This document shows, in pieces, positions 1 through 8,126 of a stretch of DNA of 64,000 bases (positions within the stretch are counted from its first letter, which is position 1; each line of letters begins with the position of its first letter). The DNA is taken from IMG/VR virus record IMGVR_UViG_3300020190_000023, positions 36,220-100,219 of that record. One strand, 5' to 3'. The stretch is from a virus. The notes beneath the pieces are model-generated. The model was not told the DNA's origin. It saw only the letters and a list, made by a program, of their open reading frames with translations, and made no database searches. Made by a program: the position numbers and the translations under genes.

Positions 1-93
1 AAATCTTTTCAATTCTTCTTTAAAAGTATCATTTGAGTACGACTCAACTAATACTTTTTCTATCTTTGATTTTAATAATCCAAACTTAACCAT
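1..93 (-). CDS. Hypothetical protein next to portal (3' part outside window)
   Basis: The first 31 codons of a gene reading off the left edge of the window, starting MVKFGLLKSKIEKVL. It follows the portal gene in the same direction. In T4-like phages the genes after the portal encode small head-core proteins and the prohead protease, so a head-assembly role is possible by position only. The visible residues are Lys/Leu/Glu-rich and look helical. No family recognised. Confidence 0.6.
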   Translation of the reverse strand, partial: MVKFGLLKSKIEKVLVESYSNDTFKEELKRF

Positions 94-115
94 CTTGTAT
101 TTTTTATTATAAATA

Positions 116-1924
116 TCAATCACCTAAAAGTTTATTCAATCTATCCTCAATTTCACCCAAAGAATTTTTCGCTTTGGATAAATCTATGTAGGAACCATCG
201 TCAGTTAAAGAATCAGATTCTAGTAATATTTTTAAATTATCTCTATTTAATGATTCAGGGGTTACTCCCGCATCACCGCCAGGTTCAGGTCCAGGAGGTG
301 GTGTAGGTGCTCCCATATCCCCCCCGCCTGGAGGTGGTGGGGCGGCCCCTCCTCCCGCAGTATCACCTGACTTGGAACCATAAAGTTTATCAACATTATC
401 AAATAAACCTGTGTGACTTATAATTGTTGCAGTATTAGTTAATTCAGCACCAACGGCCTTTTCAATTCTTTGTTGTTGTAAATCAAGTTTTATTTCTTCA
501 TCTGAGAAACCTAAAATATGTTTTTTGGCCCATGAAACTGATACAGGAGCAATACCTTCTATTGCGGTTACTGCGTCTTTATATAATAATATTTTTTCTT
601 TCCAAACGTCAACTTTTAATAAATCAGCTTGTGTTGATGGGTTAGTTAATCCTAATGTAAAATTACCTAACTCATCTTCAAAACCTAACAGAAATAAATG
701 TATAATCGCAATTTTATTTAATTCTGCAATCATACATTTTTGTATTCTATTAATAGTTCTTGCAAAACGAATATCTTGTAACGATAAATTTTTACCTTCA
801 CCAACAGGTTCTTCAAATCCTAAAAACGCTTTAGGTACTCGTAATGCGGTTAATAATTTTTTCTGAATATATTCAATATCAGCAATTTCAGCTAAATTTT
901 GAGCCCCAGGTAAAGTGTCAATAGGTGATGCTTGTGCAGGGTCACGAACAGGAATAAAATAATCTTGGTCTACGGCCATCTGATTAAATCTTAAATCAAC
1001 ATTACCTGTTTTGTCATCTACTATTTGATTTCTTTTAAATTTATTGGCAACTCTTTGTACGTATGCCTCAACGTCTTTGTCATCCATATTACCGACAAAA
1101 ACTTTAAATACTCTTCTTTCAGGCGCTCTTGATGTTCTATAAATTAACATAGCGTCTTCAGATAATAATAATTGTTTCCAAATACGTCTTGCCTTTTCTA
1201 ACATAGATGTTCCGTATGGAAGTTTTCTATCGTCACCTAACAATCTAAAATGTGCTATCTCCCAAGCATTAAATTCCATGTCTTTAATTTTCCATTTAAA
1301 TCTAAGACCTTTATTCTCTGCAGGCTCCTCAATATTCTGTCTTGTTGCTTGTGCAGGCATACCTCTCTCTAGTCTTTCAATTTCGATATTTGGTAATTGC
1401 ATACAACCAACCACACCTTTTTCTGAATCTAATTTTAAGTAAACAAAATTATCACCATATTTACATGTGTTTCTTGTCCACATTGGTAAATTAGTATTAA
1501 TATCTAACACATTGTTAAATAAATCGGCTAATATTCCTTTAATACGTTTAGATTCCGAATAAATTTGTAACATATAACCATTTTGGTCAACAGTTGTTGA
1601 TTCTTCACCGTATATATCTAACGCGGCTGAAATCTCAGGAGTGTATTCCATAGATTCATAATCATAAAATGATGCTAACCTTGTTGGTTCGTAATAGACC
1701 GCCTGAGTATATAAGTTACTTTCAATCTTGGTCCATTGACCCGACAAATACATAGTTTGTTGAGCTTGTAATAACTCTCTATCGTATTCTTGTTTTGAAG
1801 TAGTTTTTAATAAATCTTTTTTATCAAATTTGTACGTTGGGTAATCTTGATTCAATAAGGCATTGGGTCCGAGTGCATGGGACAACCTTTGCCAAACCGT
1901 TAGATTATTGTTATTATTTTCCAT
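116..1924 (-). CDS. Portal protein (T4 gp20-like)
   Basis: Forms the dodecameric ring at the head vertex through which DNA enters and leaves. The 602-residue length and the middle of the protein (tyrosine-rich segment near residues 75-100 with PEISAALDIYGEEST, then an LFNNVLDINTNLPMWTRNTCKYGDNF segment read in pieces) match the T4 gp20 type of portal. The last 70 residues are a Pro/Gly-rich tail plus a short helix, probably a phage-specific extension. It lies directly downstream of a small basic gene and the terminase gene, the normal head-gene neighbourhood. An ATATTTAT-type element lies about 40 nt upstream of the ATG. Assignment to the portal family is firm; the tail function is unknown. 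Confidence 0.9.
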   Translation of the reverse strand: MENNNNNLTVWQRLSHALGPNALLNQDYPTYKFDKKDLLKTTSKQEYDRELLQAQQTMYLSGQWTKIESNLYTQAVYYEPTRLASFYDYESMEYTPEISAALDIYGEESTTVDQNGYMLQIYSESKRIKGILADLFNNVLDINTNLPMWTRNTCKYGDNFVYLKLDSEKGVVGCMQLPNIEIERLERGMPAQATRQNIEEPAENKGLRFKWKIKDMEFNAWEIAHFRLLGDDRKLPYGTSMLEKARRIWKQLLLSEDAMLIYRTSRAPERRVFKVFVGNMDDKDVEAYVQRVANKFKRNQIVDDKTGNVDLRFNQMAVDQDYFIPVRDPAQASPIDTLPGAQNLAEIADIEYIQKKLLTALRVPKAFLGFEEPVGEGKNLSLQDIRFARTINRIQKCMIAELNKIAIIHLFLLGFEDELGNFTLGLTNPSTQADLLKVDVWKEKILLYKDAVTAIEGIAPVSVSWAKKHILGFSDEEIKLDLQQQRIEKAVGAELTNTATIISHTGLFDNVDKLYGSKSGDTAGGGAAPPPPGGGDMGAPTPPPGPEPGGDAGVTPESLNRDNLKILLESDSLTDDGSYIDLSKAKNSLGEIEDRLNKLLGD

Positions 1925-1962
1925 ATAATTAATTTAATCACAAACAGAAGTAATATAAATAG

Positions 1963-2112
1963 TTATTGATTATTACCTTTACTATCACTACCTTTTTGTT
2001 GATTTATTTTATTATCACCGCCAGGTTTAACAGAACTAATTCCTTGACCAGGAACATTTAGCTTACTTCCATTAAATTTTTTACCCGACCTTTTTCTACT
2101 TGTTAGACCCAT
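1963..2112 (-). CDS. Small basic protein between terminase and portal
   Basis: A 49-residue reading frame starting MGLTSRKRSGKKF and ending in a Gly/Asn/Gln-rich tail. It fills the gap between terminase and portal on the same strand, with an ATATTTAT element 16 nt before its ATG, the same arrangement as in the neighbouring virion genes. No family recognised; Lys/Arg-rich N-terminus and low-complexity tail only. Confidence 0.55.
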   Translation of the reverse strand: MGLTSRKRSGKKFNGSKLNVPGQGISSVKPGGDNKINQQKGSDSKGNNQ

Positions 2113-2124
2113 AGTTTTATTTTA

Positions 2125-3900
2125 TTATAAATATTGTCTACCACCAAATAACCAAGCGTGTTTCATATATTCTTCTCTTGGTATATGACCTGAATTAAAT
2201 TGTGATATTCTTTCATTGTAATGCGGTATCACGGGATTAAACGCTATTTGTTGTGATACATTTTCATTATTACTAACCGACCATGAATCAATCATTGCTT
2301 TAGTATGTTCAGTTACTTTTGTTAAATTACTAAATGACGATTCAGCAACATAGGTTGCCATGGCAATACCCATAATAAGGTCATCGTGATGACCTTTTTG
2401 GTGGTCAGGTCTTCCGTTAATATATACAAATGTATTCATCTCGTTAAATAAACGGGAACTGTATATTTTAAACTCATGTCTCATTACCTCCTCAAATGAA
2501 GCAATTATCTGTACACGTTTATTATTAAAATTTATTCCAGGGATTTTTTCTAATGCTTTAGGGTCATACTTCCATTTATTAGAAACATCAATACCATCAA
2601 CGTATAAATTTTTATAACCCATTTCTTGCATTTTCCTTGCGGTAGAAACACCCATACCACCTGTAATATCAATCACCACAAAACAAGAATACATGTTGGC
2701 CCATTTATAACATATCTCAGCCATTGTGTCAGGAGGTAATTTACCAACGTATTCTGCAACTTGTTCTCTATTATCAAAATCAATGATTTGGAAACAACTA
2801 AAATCTTCACTATCTCCTCTTGATACATCAACTCCCATAACATATTTGTGACCTACAATGGGTTCTTTCCATATCCATAAAGCATTACCCATCATTTTGT
2901 TTGTCGGGGGTTTAATAGAATTCTCTTTAATTTTTTGTAACATTAAAGAATCGAATACGTTATCACCCGAACCTAAAAAGTTACATTCTAACTCTTGAGA
3001 TACTTTTCTCTTATCATACTTAAGTTTTTTGACCATGTTCTCAAACCAAGTAGAACATGGTTTATAACCTTGATTCATTAACTCTTTTACTTCTTTATAA
3101 TCCCTATTCTCAAAAGGTTTTTCTTCCCACTTTATAAAATCAGATTCATTATATTCTTCTTTATTTAATAAGTAGTGTATTATACTTTCAGTTTTAATAA
3201 AGAATAAATCTTTGGTATATCTTGGGTCTCTAAACCAATACATTTCAGTAATCTTAAAATCGTTCATGTTACGTAATGATTGGTCATAAATTTCATAATA
3301 GATTGGGTCGTATCCGTTAGGTGTGGAAACTACGATTACTTTACCTCCCGTAGATAATGAGGCCATACAAGCCGCCCAAAAATCACTGTCCGCTTCGATA
3401 AAAGCCGCCTCATCAAATACAAGTACAGTAGGTGTAAATCCTCGTAAGGCGTCTTTAGATGTTGCAACCGCCTTAACCTCACACCCATTGGTTAATTTGT
3501 AATGTTTAGTTGATTTTTTATTAGGGTCAATGTCAACACCCGTCCAAGACGGCCATTGGCTAACGAACATTCTAATTTTATTTGCCATTTCAATAGAAGT
3601 GTCCAATTTGTTAGCGATAATAAGAATCTTTTCAGGTTTTTCTTTTTTAGCAAAAACTAATTTTTTAGAAATCCAAGCACCTGTAACTGTTGATACACCT
3701 GCCTGTCTGTACTTTAATGCGATATTTTCGTTATACTGCTCATAGTCTTCAAGTAATGTTACTTGGTCTGGAAATAATTCTAACGGTACATATTTTGATA
3801 CTGTATTGTCATATGTTTGCAAATAGGTTCTTAATGCGTATGGAGTATCTCTCATACACTTAACATACTCTAAAAGAAGTTGTTCTTTTGTTAAACTCAT
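2125..3900 (-). CDS. terL: Terminase large subunit (T4 gp17-like)
   Basis: The DNA-packaging motor: ATPase plus headful nuclease. The N-terminal ATPase has a variant Walker A, RQAGVST, at about residues 65-71 and a Walker B, VLVFDEAAF, near 159-167. The C-terminal RNase H-fold nuclease shows the expected acidic residues: GVDVSRGDSED near 355, VVIDITGG near 410 and HHDDLIMG near 500. Length of 591 is typical of gp17 (610 in T4). Upstream ATATTTAT element about 18 nt before the ATG; a hairpin at 3924-3957 separates it from the gene upstream. No separate small terminase subunit was identified in the window. Confidence 0.95.
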   Translation of the reverse strand: MSLTKEQLLLEYVKCMRDTPYALRTYLQTYDNTVSKYVPLELFPDQVTLLEDYEQYNENIALKYRQAGVSTVTGAWISKKLVFAKKEKPEKILIIANKLDTSIEMANKIRMFVSQWPSWTGVDIDPNKKSTKHYKLTNGCEVKAVATSKDALRGFTPTVLVFDEAAFIEADSDFWAACMASLSTGGKVIVVSTPNGYDPIYYEIYDQSLRNMNDFKITEMYWFRDPRYTKDLFFIKTESIIHYLLNKEEYNESDFIKWEEKPFENRDYKEVKELMNQGYKPCSTWFENMVKKLKYDKRKVSQELECNFLGSGDNVFDSLMLQKIKENSIKPPTNKMMGNALWIWKEPIVGHKYVMGVDVSRGDSEDFSCFQIIDFDNREQVAEYVGKLPPDTMAEICYKWANMYSCFVVIDITGGMGVSTARKMQEMGYKNLYVDGIDVSNKWKYDPKALEKIPGINFNNKRVQIIASFEEVMRHEFKIYSSRLFNEMNTFVYINGRPDHQKGHHDDLIMGIAMATYVAESSFSNLTKVTEHTKAMIDSWSVSNNENVSQQIAFNPVIPHYNERISQFNSGHIPREEYMKHAWLFGGRQYL

Positions 3901-3923
3901 AAAACTATTTTACTATAAATATT

Positions 3924-3957
3924 AAAACCCTCACTTAATTTAATAAATGAGGGTTTA
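3924..3957 (-). terminator. Hairpin terminator upstream of terminase
   Basis: Inverted repeat AAACCCTCA / TGAGGGTTT with a 14-nt AT-rich loop, followed by T-rich sequence on both strands. It lies after the 447-residue gene and before terminase, so it probably ends the transcript arriving from the right. Confidence 0.6.
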
Positions 3958-3975
3958 TTTTTGTTGTTTTGTATT

Positions 3976-5319
3976 TTATAATCCTAATTGTGAAAGGTCG
4001 ATATCGTCATAATCATCATCGTCATCGTCATATTGATTCATACTTCTTTCATATTCTTGTTTTTTTAATTCTGAAACTATTTCATCAACCATCCTTTGAA
4101 TGAATTGTTGTCCTTTAGGGTCTCCTTGTAATATAAGTTTGGCAACTCTAAAGAATTCATTCGCATCTAATTTAGAAAATCTCATAAATAGATAATGTTG
4201 GATGTGTTTCATATCATCCTCGAATAATTCTATCGGGTATGTCGCAACAAATTTTTCCCAAAAAATAGGTCCTAATCTTGAATCCCAAATCTCAGCAGGT
4301 AATGTATCTTCAGAACCCATAACCATTTCTTGTTGTCTTGGGTCATCAGGTAATCCGTGAGTACCAAATACTTCATAAACACCTTTTACCAATTCATGAA
4401 TTAATAACGGAAAAGTACCTGCCCTAGCCTTTACTGTTGGTGGGTCGGTCTCATCATCAATTTCACTTTGACCTAATTGTCCACCTCCCGAACCCGCCAT
4501 ATTTTCCATATCAGGGAAAACCCAATATAGATGTTCCATTAATGATTGGTTAACACCATACATCTGTAATAATCTTGGGTCAATATTGTTTATTTCATCA
4601 GCCGCCAAGACATACATGTGTCCACCCTTGAACGCCGCACCTTGTATTAAAGAATTTATAAATCGTCTTTTTGCTTTCTCTAAATTGAATTTTTCGAACT
4701 CATCTACAAAGTTTAATAAATCTTCGGTATGTTCTTCACCTTCTTTAAAAGCATCTTTAATCTCATCTTCAGAAGGATTTTGTGATTGGGTTTGCATCCC
4801 TTGAGCGGCACTCATAGGTCCACTAACTAATTCGGCGTCGAATTGTAAAGCTCCTTCAGGAATCCCCATTTCTTTTTTAACCAACTCAACCGCTAATTCT
4901 TCAAGTCTTTGTTTATTTCTTGATTCAATAGATGAAATTTGTTGTAATGATTGCATACCCATCATCATCAAGTTCATAAAAGAGTTTGGTCCTTGTAGAG
5001 GTTGGGTATTACCTAAAAATCTTCTTACTTTATCAACTGAGTCTTTAAATCTTTTTGATGCAATCACCTCGATAAAATCTCTTTGTTCTTGAGGTATTGC
5101 GGGGTGACCATGAAATGGAGTCTCTCTCTGTGTTATTTTTCTCTCAACATCCTGACCCATTCTTTCAGGACCTTCATAATCTATGGGTGCCTCAGTTAAA
5201 CTTTTTTTGATTTCATTTAATAATGATTTCTCATTATAAGTTAAACCTTCTCTAACTAATTTTTTTTCTAAATTAGTTTTTGCTCTTAATATTTTTTCCA
5301 TTTTATAATTAACACTCAT
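3976..5319 (-). CDS. Hypothetical virion-associated protein, acidic C-terminus
   Basis: A 447-residue protein with no recognised family. The N-terminus has a basic helical segment followed by SLLNEIKKSLTEAP, which contains the L-x-E tripeptides seen in other leader-bearing proteins of this window. Residues 130-220 are helical, and the C-terminus holds a run of aspartates (DDDDDDYDD). It starts 1 nt after the stop of the upstream gene, so it is translated in the same operon as the scaffold-like genes to its right. An in-frame ATG six codons later is an alternative start. A structural role (scaffold or neck) is inferred from position only. Confidence 0.75.
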   Translation of the reverse strand: MSVNYKMEKILRAKTNLEKKLVREGLTYNEKSLLNEIKKSLTEAPIDYEGPERMGQDVERKITQRETPFHGHPAIPQEQRDFIEVIASKRFKDSVDKVRRFLGNTQPLQGPNSFMNLMMMGMQSLQQISSIESRNKQRLEELAVELVKKEMGIPEGALQFDAELVSGPMSAAQGMQTQSQNPSEDEIKDAFKEGEEHTEDLLNFVDEFEKFNLEKAKRRFINSLIQGAAFKGGHMYVLAADEINNIDPRLLQMYGVNQSLMEHLYWVFPDMENMAGSGGGQLGQSEIDDETDPPTVKARAGTFPLLIHELVKGVYEVFGTHGLPDDPRQQEMVMGSEDTLPAEIWDSRLGPIFWEKFVATYPIELFEDDMKHIQHYLFMRFSKLDANEFFRVAKLILQGDPKGQQFIQRMVDEIVSELKKQEYERSMNQYDDDDDDYDDIDLSQLGL

Positions 5320-5320
5320 C

Positions 5321-6307
5321 TTATTTTAGATTAATTCCAATAGCATCAAATGTCAACCAATTAGGTAGTTTTCCCTTGTCAGCTTTTGGTGCGGGTTTAA
5401 CTTTAGGGTTATATGGGGTATTTGTATCAGGTTTACCAGGTTTTGTAGGTGTTTTAGGTATTGGAGGTGCAATCTTGGTATCTCCCGCTTTTGGACTTTT
5501 CTTTGGTCCAGGTTTAGGAGCATACGGATTATCACGTTCAGGGCTTTTAGTTTTTTCTTTTTCCTTAGTTCTCTCCTTTTCTTTAGTTCCTTGTTCAAAA
5601 ACCAAATTTAGTAAATCCCTTTTACTCATTTTAGGTGTAATATGTTTTTCAACCAAAGACATAATACCTTTTTCTAACTCTTTTTTATTGATACTTTCTT
5701 TTGCCATTTTACTTAATTGTCCTTTCATGTTATTTGCATAAGCACTACCCACTTTATCCAAATAATTTTTCATGGTGAATTCTTCTTTGGTTTCTTTCTT
5801 TTTAGTTTTAGGTAGTTTTTTAAAATTTGTTTTTTCCGCAAATTCTTCAGCCATTTTACACCATTTTTTTTCTTCTTTTGTTTTTCCATCACCACATTTC
5901 GCAAAAAAATATTTTTGTTGTTTTTTAGATACGAATTTTTCCATTAATTCTTTCTCTTGGATTGAATTTGGGTCCCCGTCACCTGTAGGTCCTTTTTGAA
6001 TTGGTTCTTGGTCATGACCTGTTAATCCCCAATTAATATCTGATTCTTCATCTTCTTTAACTTCTATGTTTTGACCTTGTAATTTAGAAGGGTCTTTTAA
6101 CATTTGATTTAATTTAGCCTTTTGGTCTTCTTTAGAAGAATCAAAAACCATTGTTTGAGTGTTTACAATTTGTTGTTCTTTAGTTTCTTTTTTATTTTCA
6201 ACTAATCTACTATACATTGAATTGATTTGAGCTTCGTTTAGCGTATTAAGTAACGAACCTTTAAACCCATGGTTTAACAAAGATAGTATTTTTTTATTAT
6301 TTTTCAT
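5321..6307 (-). CDS. Lys-rich virion/scaffold-like protein with leader
   Basis: I start it at MKNNKKILSLLNHGF, whose ATG overlaps the stop of the upstream gene (11 nt), rather than at an ATG 14 codons further upstream. The protein has an N-terminal leader with TLNEAQ (L-x-E), a central SKKQQKYFFAKCGDGK segment resembling the short KAQRRYFFAK-type motif common in phage head proteins, then a Lys/Glu-rich helix and a Pro/Lys-rich tail. It sits inside a head-gene operon. Scaffold or head-decoration role is inferred only; no enzyme signature. Confidence 0.7.
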   Translation of the reverse strand: MKNNKKILSLLNHGFKGSLLNTLNEAQINSMYSRLVENKKETKEQQIVNTQTMVFDSSKEDQKAKLNQMLKDPSKLQGQNIEVKEDEESDINWGLTGHDQEPIQKGPTGDGDPNSIQEKELMEKFVSKKQQKYFFAKCGDGKTKEEKKWCKMAEEFAEKTNFKKLPKTKKKETKEEFTMKNYLDKVGSAYANNMKGQLSKMAKESINKKELEKGIMSLVEKHITPKMSKRDLLNLVFEQGTKEKERTKEKEKTKSPERDNPYAPKPGPKKSPKAGDTKIAPPIPKTPTKPGKPDTNTPYNPKVKPAPKADKGKLPNWLTFDAIGINLK

Positions 6308-6707
6308 AAACCACTTTCTTCTCAAATTCAAGAACGAAATCTCGTTCATATAATTTATCTTTTACGGAGTCTTCAGTTTGACCAAAACTAAATACCAATC
6401 TTTTAACTAAGTCAAAATTGGTTGTTTCGTTTTCATCTTCCCACGCCAACGCTATAACTCTATCAATTGCGTCAACCATTGAAAAGTAATCAGAGTTTTG
6501 AATAACTGATAATGTTGTCTTATCTGTCTTCAAAACTCCAACTTTTTCTATGTAATCTAAATCGGGTGGAGATGGGTAACCATTCGATGGTTTTGATTCC
6601 CAAGAATCTCCCCATACATTTTCCAAATTATCGGAGAAAATGAATTCATAAGTTGTTTCCCCTTTATAATTTGCACCTAATTCATTTACATAAATTAAAT
6701 AACTCAT
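6297..6707 (-). CDS. Hypothetical protein (136 aa)
   Basis: A compact acidic protein starting MSYLIYVNELGANYKG, with several beta-type segments (TTYEFIFSD, TTLSVIQ). Its start overlaps the stop of the preceding gene (ATGA) and its stop overlaps the following gene, so it is translationally coupled on both sides in the head operon. No family recognised; a small structural protein (neck or head completion) is one possibility by position. Confidence 0.7.
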   Translation of the reverse strand: MSYLIYVNELGANYKGETTYEFIFSDNLENVWGDSWESKPSNGYPSPPDLDYIEKVGVLKTDKTTLSVIQNSDYFSMVDAIDRVIALAWEDENETTNFDLVKRLVFSFGQTEDSVKDKLYERDFVLEFEKKVVYEK

Positions 6708-8059
6708 AAAATACTTCCTTTAGGAGTTACTTTAATTCTTCTACTATTATTCTCAAATATTAAATTATTTTGTTGTGACTTTCCAACAAACTTTAAATTT
6801 GGGTATTTTTTAATTAACTTACTTGATGATATCTCTTGAGCAACTGTCTCAGATAAATTTTTAATCCTAACAATATTTTTATTTGTTTTTTCAGCTAAAA
6901 CACTTTTTTGTTTTTTCTTTTCTTCTAAGATAACTCTCTCCTTTTCATCAACTCTAAAATATTTTTTCAAAATGTTGTCGACTTTAGACTCACTAAATAA
7001 ACCTTCAATCATTCCTTCTACCGCACCTGACTCATCTTCTCCAAGTTCTGTAAACCTGTGTTTCTTACCTCTATAACCACGATTTTTACCGTAATTTTCA
7101 TAATCTTCCTCTTCACTAAAAATATCATCAACAAATTCTTTACCATCGTCTAAGTCATCATACTCGGCAACTTCACCCGTCGCAGGTGCCGCTGGAGGTG
7201 CGGGAGCCACTTCAGGTGACGGCATTTCAGGTGACGGCATTGGTTCACCACCTTCTTCACCTTCTTCTTCACCTTCTTCTTCACCTTCTTCTTCACCTTC
7301 TAATTTAGAAATAATTTCATCTAAATCGTCATCTTCTAATGAATCTAAATCAATTGCGGAAACTACGGAGTTAATTACATATTTAATATCTTTAGAAGAC
7401 ATTTCATTTTCTTCGTCTTCCATAAAAGTTCTAATTTTTTGAGCCAATTTACCTGTTAGTTTTTGAATCATTTTAAACGTAACATCTTCATCATCTTCAG
7501 GTTCTTCATCTGGCATATCCATGTCATCTTCAGGTTCTTCATCTGGCATATCAGCACCTCCCATATCAGCATCTACAGGTGCTTCAGGAGCGGGTGCAGG
7601 AGCGGGTGCAGGAGCGGGTGCGGGTGCAGGAGCAGGAGCGGGAACATCCTGTTCATTAGTTTCACCACCATCTAACTTAAGAAAATATTTTTCTTCCACA
7701 TCATCCTCACTTTCAAATAAAGAAATATTTTTAATATAACCTTCAGAAGAATTAATTTCCTTGGCCATAATGTTTAATCTCTTAAGAGCTTGAGAATATG
7801 ATGGGTAGTATTTTCTATCTTTCATTGATTCCATATAATCAGCAACCGATTCATTCAACCCCTTTTTAATTATGTAACCATTATTCTCCTTTACAATAAC
7901 ATATGTATTACCATCTGATAATGTTTTTTGATACTCCAAAGATTTATTCTCATTGATTGGAGTTGGGATATGCTCATTATATTTCGCTATTTGTAAAATA
8001 CGATTTATTTTGTCCATTCCTTGTAGTTTTTCACTACCAATTGGTCTCAAATTTCCCAT
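6704..8059 (-). CDS. Acidic virion/scaffold-like protein with Ala-Pro repeat
   Basis: A 451-residue protein. Residues 1-115 form an ordered domain (GNTYVIVKENNGYIIKKG), residues 140-160 an alternating Ala-Pro tract, and residues 165-280 are Asp/Glu-rich with a repeated MPDEEPEDD block and GEEE repeats. The C-terminal 120 residues are basic (KKKQKSVLAEKTNK). Such acidic, repeat-rich composition next to portal and terminase suggests a core scaffold or internal protein, but no homology is recognised. An ATATTTATAAATA element lies about 37 nt before the ATG. Confidence 0.7.
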   Translation of the reverse strand: MGNLRPIGSEKLQGMDKINRILQIAKYNEHIPTPINENKSLEYQKTLSDGNTYVIVKENNGYIIKKGLNESVADYMESMKDRKYYPSYSQALKRLNIMAKEINSSEGYIKNISLFESEDDVEEKYFLKLDGGETNEQDVPAPAPAPAPAPAPAPAPAPEAPVDADMGGADMPDEEPEDDMDMPDEEPEDDEDVTFKMIQKLTGKLAQKIRTFMEDEENEMSSKDIKYVINSVVSAIDLDSLEDDDLDEIISKLEGEEEGEEEGEEEGEEGGEPMPSPEMPSPEVAPAPPAAPATGEVAEYDDLDDGKEFVDDIFSEEEDYENYGKNRGYRGKKHRFTELGEDESGAVEGMIEGLFSESKVDNILKKYFRVDEKERVILEEKKKQKSVLAEKTNKNIVRIKNLSETVAQEISSSKLIKKYPNLKFVGKSQQNNLIFENNSRRIKVTPKGSIL

Positions 8060-8126
8060 TTTATTTTTGTTTTTGTTTAAATTATTTTATTTATAAATAT
8101 ATCGTTTAACTTAATTATCGATTTAT

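Noticed and set aside
5353-5598. Lys-rich alternative frame in the scaffold-like gene
   Set aside because: Out-of-frame shadow of a low-complexity Lys/Pro region, without its own start signals.
7521-7739. Ala/Gly-rich frame opposite the acidic protein
   Set aside because: Antisense shadow of the Ala-Pro tract.
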